From contig DJRQ01000003.1 in assembly GCA_002440125.1 (NCBI GenBank), positions 1 through 13,124 on the forward strand: 13,124 nucleotides of DNA, written 5' to 3'. Position numbers and translations under genes: made by a program. The notes beneath the pieces were generated by a model, which was not told where the DNA came from, did no database searches, and saw only the letters and a program-made list of their open reading frames with translations. Shown here one piece after another: positions 11,635-13,124 of the stretch (within the stretch, counting starts at the first letter, position 1; each line of letters opens with the position of its first letter). Source of the stretch: Caryophanales bacterium UBA6356. GTDB taxonomy: Bacteria; Bacillota_I; Bacilli_A; RFN20; CAG-826.

Positions 11635-13124
11635 ATGTTTGATATTAACGAATTGGCCGCAATGAAAGTCGGCCTTGCCTCCCCTGATACGATTCGTAGT
11701 TGGTCCCATGGCGAAGTGACGAAGTCCGAAACGATTAACTATCGTTCTCAAAAGCCGGAAATGGGCGGTCTTTTCTGCGAGAAGATCTTTGGCCCAGCCA
11801 AAGACTACGAATGCCATTGCGGCAAATACAAAAAGATTCGCTACCAAGGCATGGTTTGCGAAAAATGTGGTGTTGAAGTCACCTCTAAAGAGTGGCGTCG
11901 CGAACGTTTTGGACACATTGAACTTGTTTCGCCATGCTCACACATCTGGTATCTCAAGGGCATCCCATCCCGTATGGGTCTTGTCCTCGACATGTCACCA
12001 AAACAACTCGAAGAAATCATCTATTTCGCTGCTCACGTCGTTTTGAAAGCGGGGGATGCGAAGGTTCTTAAGTACAAAGACTTTCTTGATGAAAAGACAG
12101 CCCGTGTTGAATTCGTCGAGGAAATCAAAGCCGAACTTGCTTCCAAAATGATTCCGGAAGGCAGCGCTGACGCCGCTAAAGCGGTTGAACTTATCGAGAA
12201 GATTCAAAATCCCAATGAAACCTTCGATTTCTTCACCGCCAGCGCCTTCATTTCCAAATATACAGCTGCTGAATTTGGCGAAGGTGCCGCTGCCATTAAG
12301 ACGCTTCTAACGGAAGTTAATCTCGATGAAGAATTCGCCAAAATCAGTGAAGAAATTCACTCCTTCAGTGGTCAACGCCGCTTGAAAGAAGCCAAGCGCC
12401 TTGAAGTGATTCAAGCTTTCCGCGATTCTCATCAAAGACCGGAATGGATGATTTTGGATGTCATTCCCGTCATTCCACCTGATCTTCGTCCAATGCTTCA
12501 ACTCGATGGCGGACGCTTTGCCGCAAGTGACTTAAACGATCTTTATCGTCGTGTCATTAGTCGTAATACGCGTTTGAAAAAGCTTATCGATATGAATGCT
12601 CCGTACGTCATTCTCATGAACGAGAAACGTATGCTTCAAGAAGCAGTGGACGCGCTTATCGATAATGGCCGTCGCAACAAGCCAGTGACTGGTCCTAGTG
12701 GACGTCCTCTGAAGTCTCTTAGCTCCGGATTAAAAGGAAAACAAGGCCGTTTCCGTCAAAACCTCCTTGGAAAACGTGTCGATTATAGTGGACGTTCCGT
12801 CATTGCCGTCGGTCCGTCCCTCCGCATGTATCAATGCGGTCTTCCCCGCGAGATGGCGATTCAACTTCTCCGCCCATTTATCGCTGCCATTCTTATCAAA
12901 CGCGGTTATGTGAATGCCCACAAACAGGCGGACAAGATCATCGATCGCTACGATTCTGTCGTTTATGACATCGTCGAAGAGATCATCTCACAACATCCTG
13001 TTCTTCTTAACCGTGCTCCTACCCTTCACCGTCTTGGCATCCAAGCTTTCCAACCTGTGCTTGTCGATGGCCACGCCATTCGTTTGCACCCGCTTGTCTG
13101 CCCTGGATTCAACGCCGACTTCGA
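11635..13124 (+). CDS. rpoC: DNA-directed RNA polymerase subunit beta' (partial, runs off the right edge)
   Basis: The first 496 codons of beta'. AGGAGGAAG precedes the ATG at 11635. The N-terminal zinc ribbon is intact with Cys60, Cys62, Cys75 and Cys78 (YECHCGKYKKI, VCEKCGVEV). The clamp and lid/rudder region carries VIPVIPPDLRPMLQLDGGRF, KGKQGRFRQNLLGKRVDYSG and NRAPTLHRLGIQAFQP. The visible sequence ends at GFNADF, within the NADFDGD motif whose aspartates hold the catalytic magnesium, so the last three residues of the motif lie outside the window. The segment between the zinc ribbon and VIPVIPPD (about 140-250) is lysine/glutamate-rich, including ASAFISKYTAAEFGEG. The frame is open with no defects. 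Confidence 0.97.
   Translation, partial: MFDINELAAMKVGLASPDTIRSWSHGEVTKSETINYRSQKPEMGGLFCEKIFGPAKDYECHCGKYKKIRYQGMVCEKCGVEVTSKEWRRERFGHIELVSPCSHIWYLKGIPSRMGLVLDMSPKQLEEIIYFAAHVVLKAGDAKVLKYKDFLDEKTARVEFVEEIKAELASKMIPEGSADAAKAVELIEKIQNPNETFDFFTASAFISKYTAAEFGEGAAAIKTLLTEVNLDEEFAKISEEIHSFSGQRRLKEAKRLEVIQAFRDSHQRPEWMILDVIPVIPPDLRPMLQLDGGRFAASDLNDLYRRVISRNTRLKKLIDMNAPYVILMNEKRMLQEAVDALIDNGRRNKPVTGPSGRPLKSLSSGLKGKQGRFRQNLLGKRVDYSGRSVIAVGPSLRMYQCGLPREMAIQLLRPFIAAILIKRGYVNAHKQADKIIDRYDSVVYDIVEEIISQHPVLLNRAPTLHRLGIQAFQPVLVDGHAIRLHPLVCPGFNADF

Noticed and set aside
1..13124. tRNA, rRNA, CRISPR arrays, insertion sequences
   Set aside because: I looked for tRNA-like cloverleaf ends, regularly spaced repeats and transposase motifs and saw none in this window.

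Overview
This window looks like a chromosomal segment from a low-GC Gram-positive on the Mollicutes side of the Bacilli, for example an uncultured RF39-, Acholeplasma- or Erysipelotrichia-like lineage. Four observations point this way. The gene order rpmG-secE-nusG, rplK-rplA, rplJ-rplL, ybxB-like methyltransferase, rpoB-rpoC is the Bacillus-type arrangement. Shine-Dalgarno sequences are strong AGGAGG types. The beta subunit carries Asn at the position equivalent to E. coli His526, a replacement known from naturally rifampicin-insusceptible Mollicutes. L11 is shortened in its N-terminal proline-rich loop. The standard code is used (Trp is TGG, no in-frame TGA), and all 13 complete genes stop at TAA or TAG. 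The taxonomic placement is an inference.

Left part (1-1149, minus strand) is accessory DNA. It holds the first 34 codons of an unrecognised protein running off the left edge, an ImmA/IrrE-type metallopeptidase, and an XRE-family repressor. The repressor and peptidase form a two-gene unit like the ImmR/ImmA switch of integrative elements. The repressor promoter is bracketed by inverted TTGCCA half-sites. A plus-strand terminator-like hairpin at 192-232, preceded by a second stem-loop, does not belong to either minus-strand gene and may end a small antisense or regulatory RNA.

Middle part (1341-4756, plus strand): a clear promoter drives rpmG-secE-nusG, which ends at a strong intrinsic terminator. 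Next comes a self-contained heavy-metal module between nusG and rplK, where secE-nusG often runs straight on to rplK: an ArsR/SmtB-family sensor with an alpha5 metal-site signature, and a Zn/Cd/Pb-type P1B ATPase. It has its own promoter and two matching ATATGAA-N6-TTCATAT operators, the second containing the ribosome binding site of the sensor gene.

Right part (4867-13124, plus strand) is the L11-L1-L10-L7/L12-RNA polymerase cluster. RNA elements punctuate it: a candidate L1-binding leader before rplK, an L10-leader-like kink-turn hairpin before rplJ, and a terminator/attenuator after rplL that could set the ratio of ribosomal proteins to RNA polymerase. A ybxB/RsmC-like methyltransferase, full-length rpoB and the first 496 codons of rpoC follow. 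The window ends just inside the catalytic NADF(DGD) motif of rpoC. No tRNA, rRNA, CRISPR array or insertion sequence was seen, and no gene-free stretch exceeds 300 bases.
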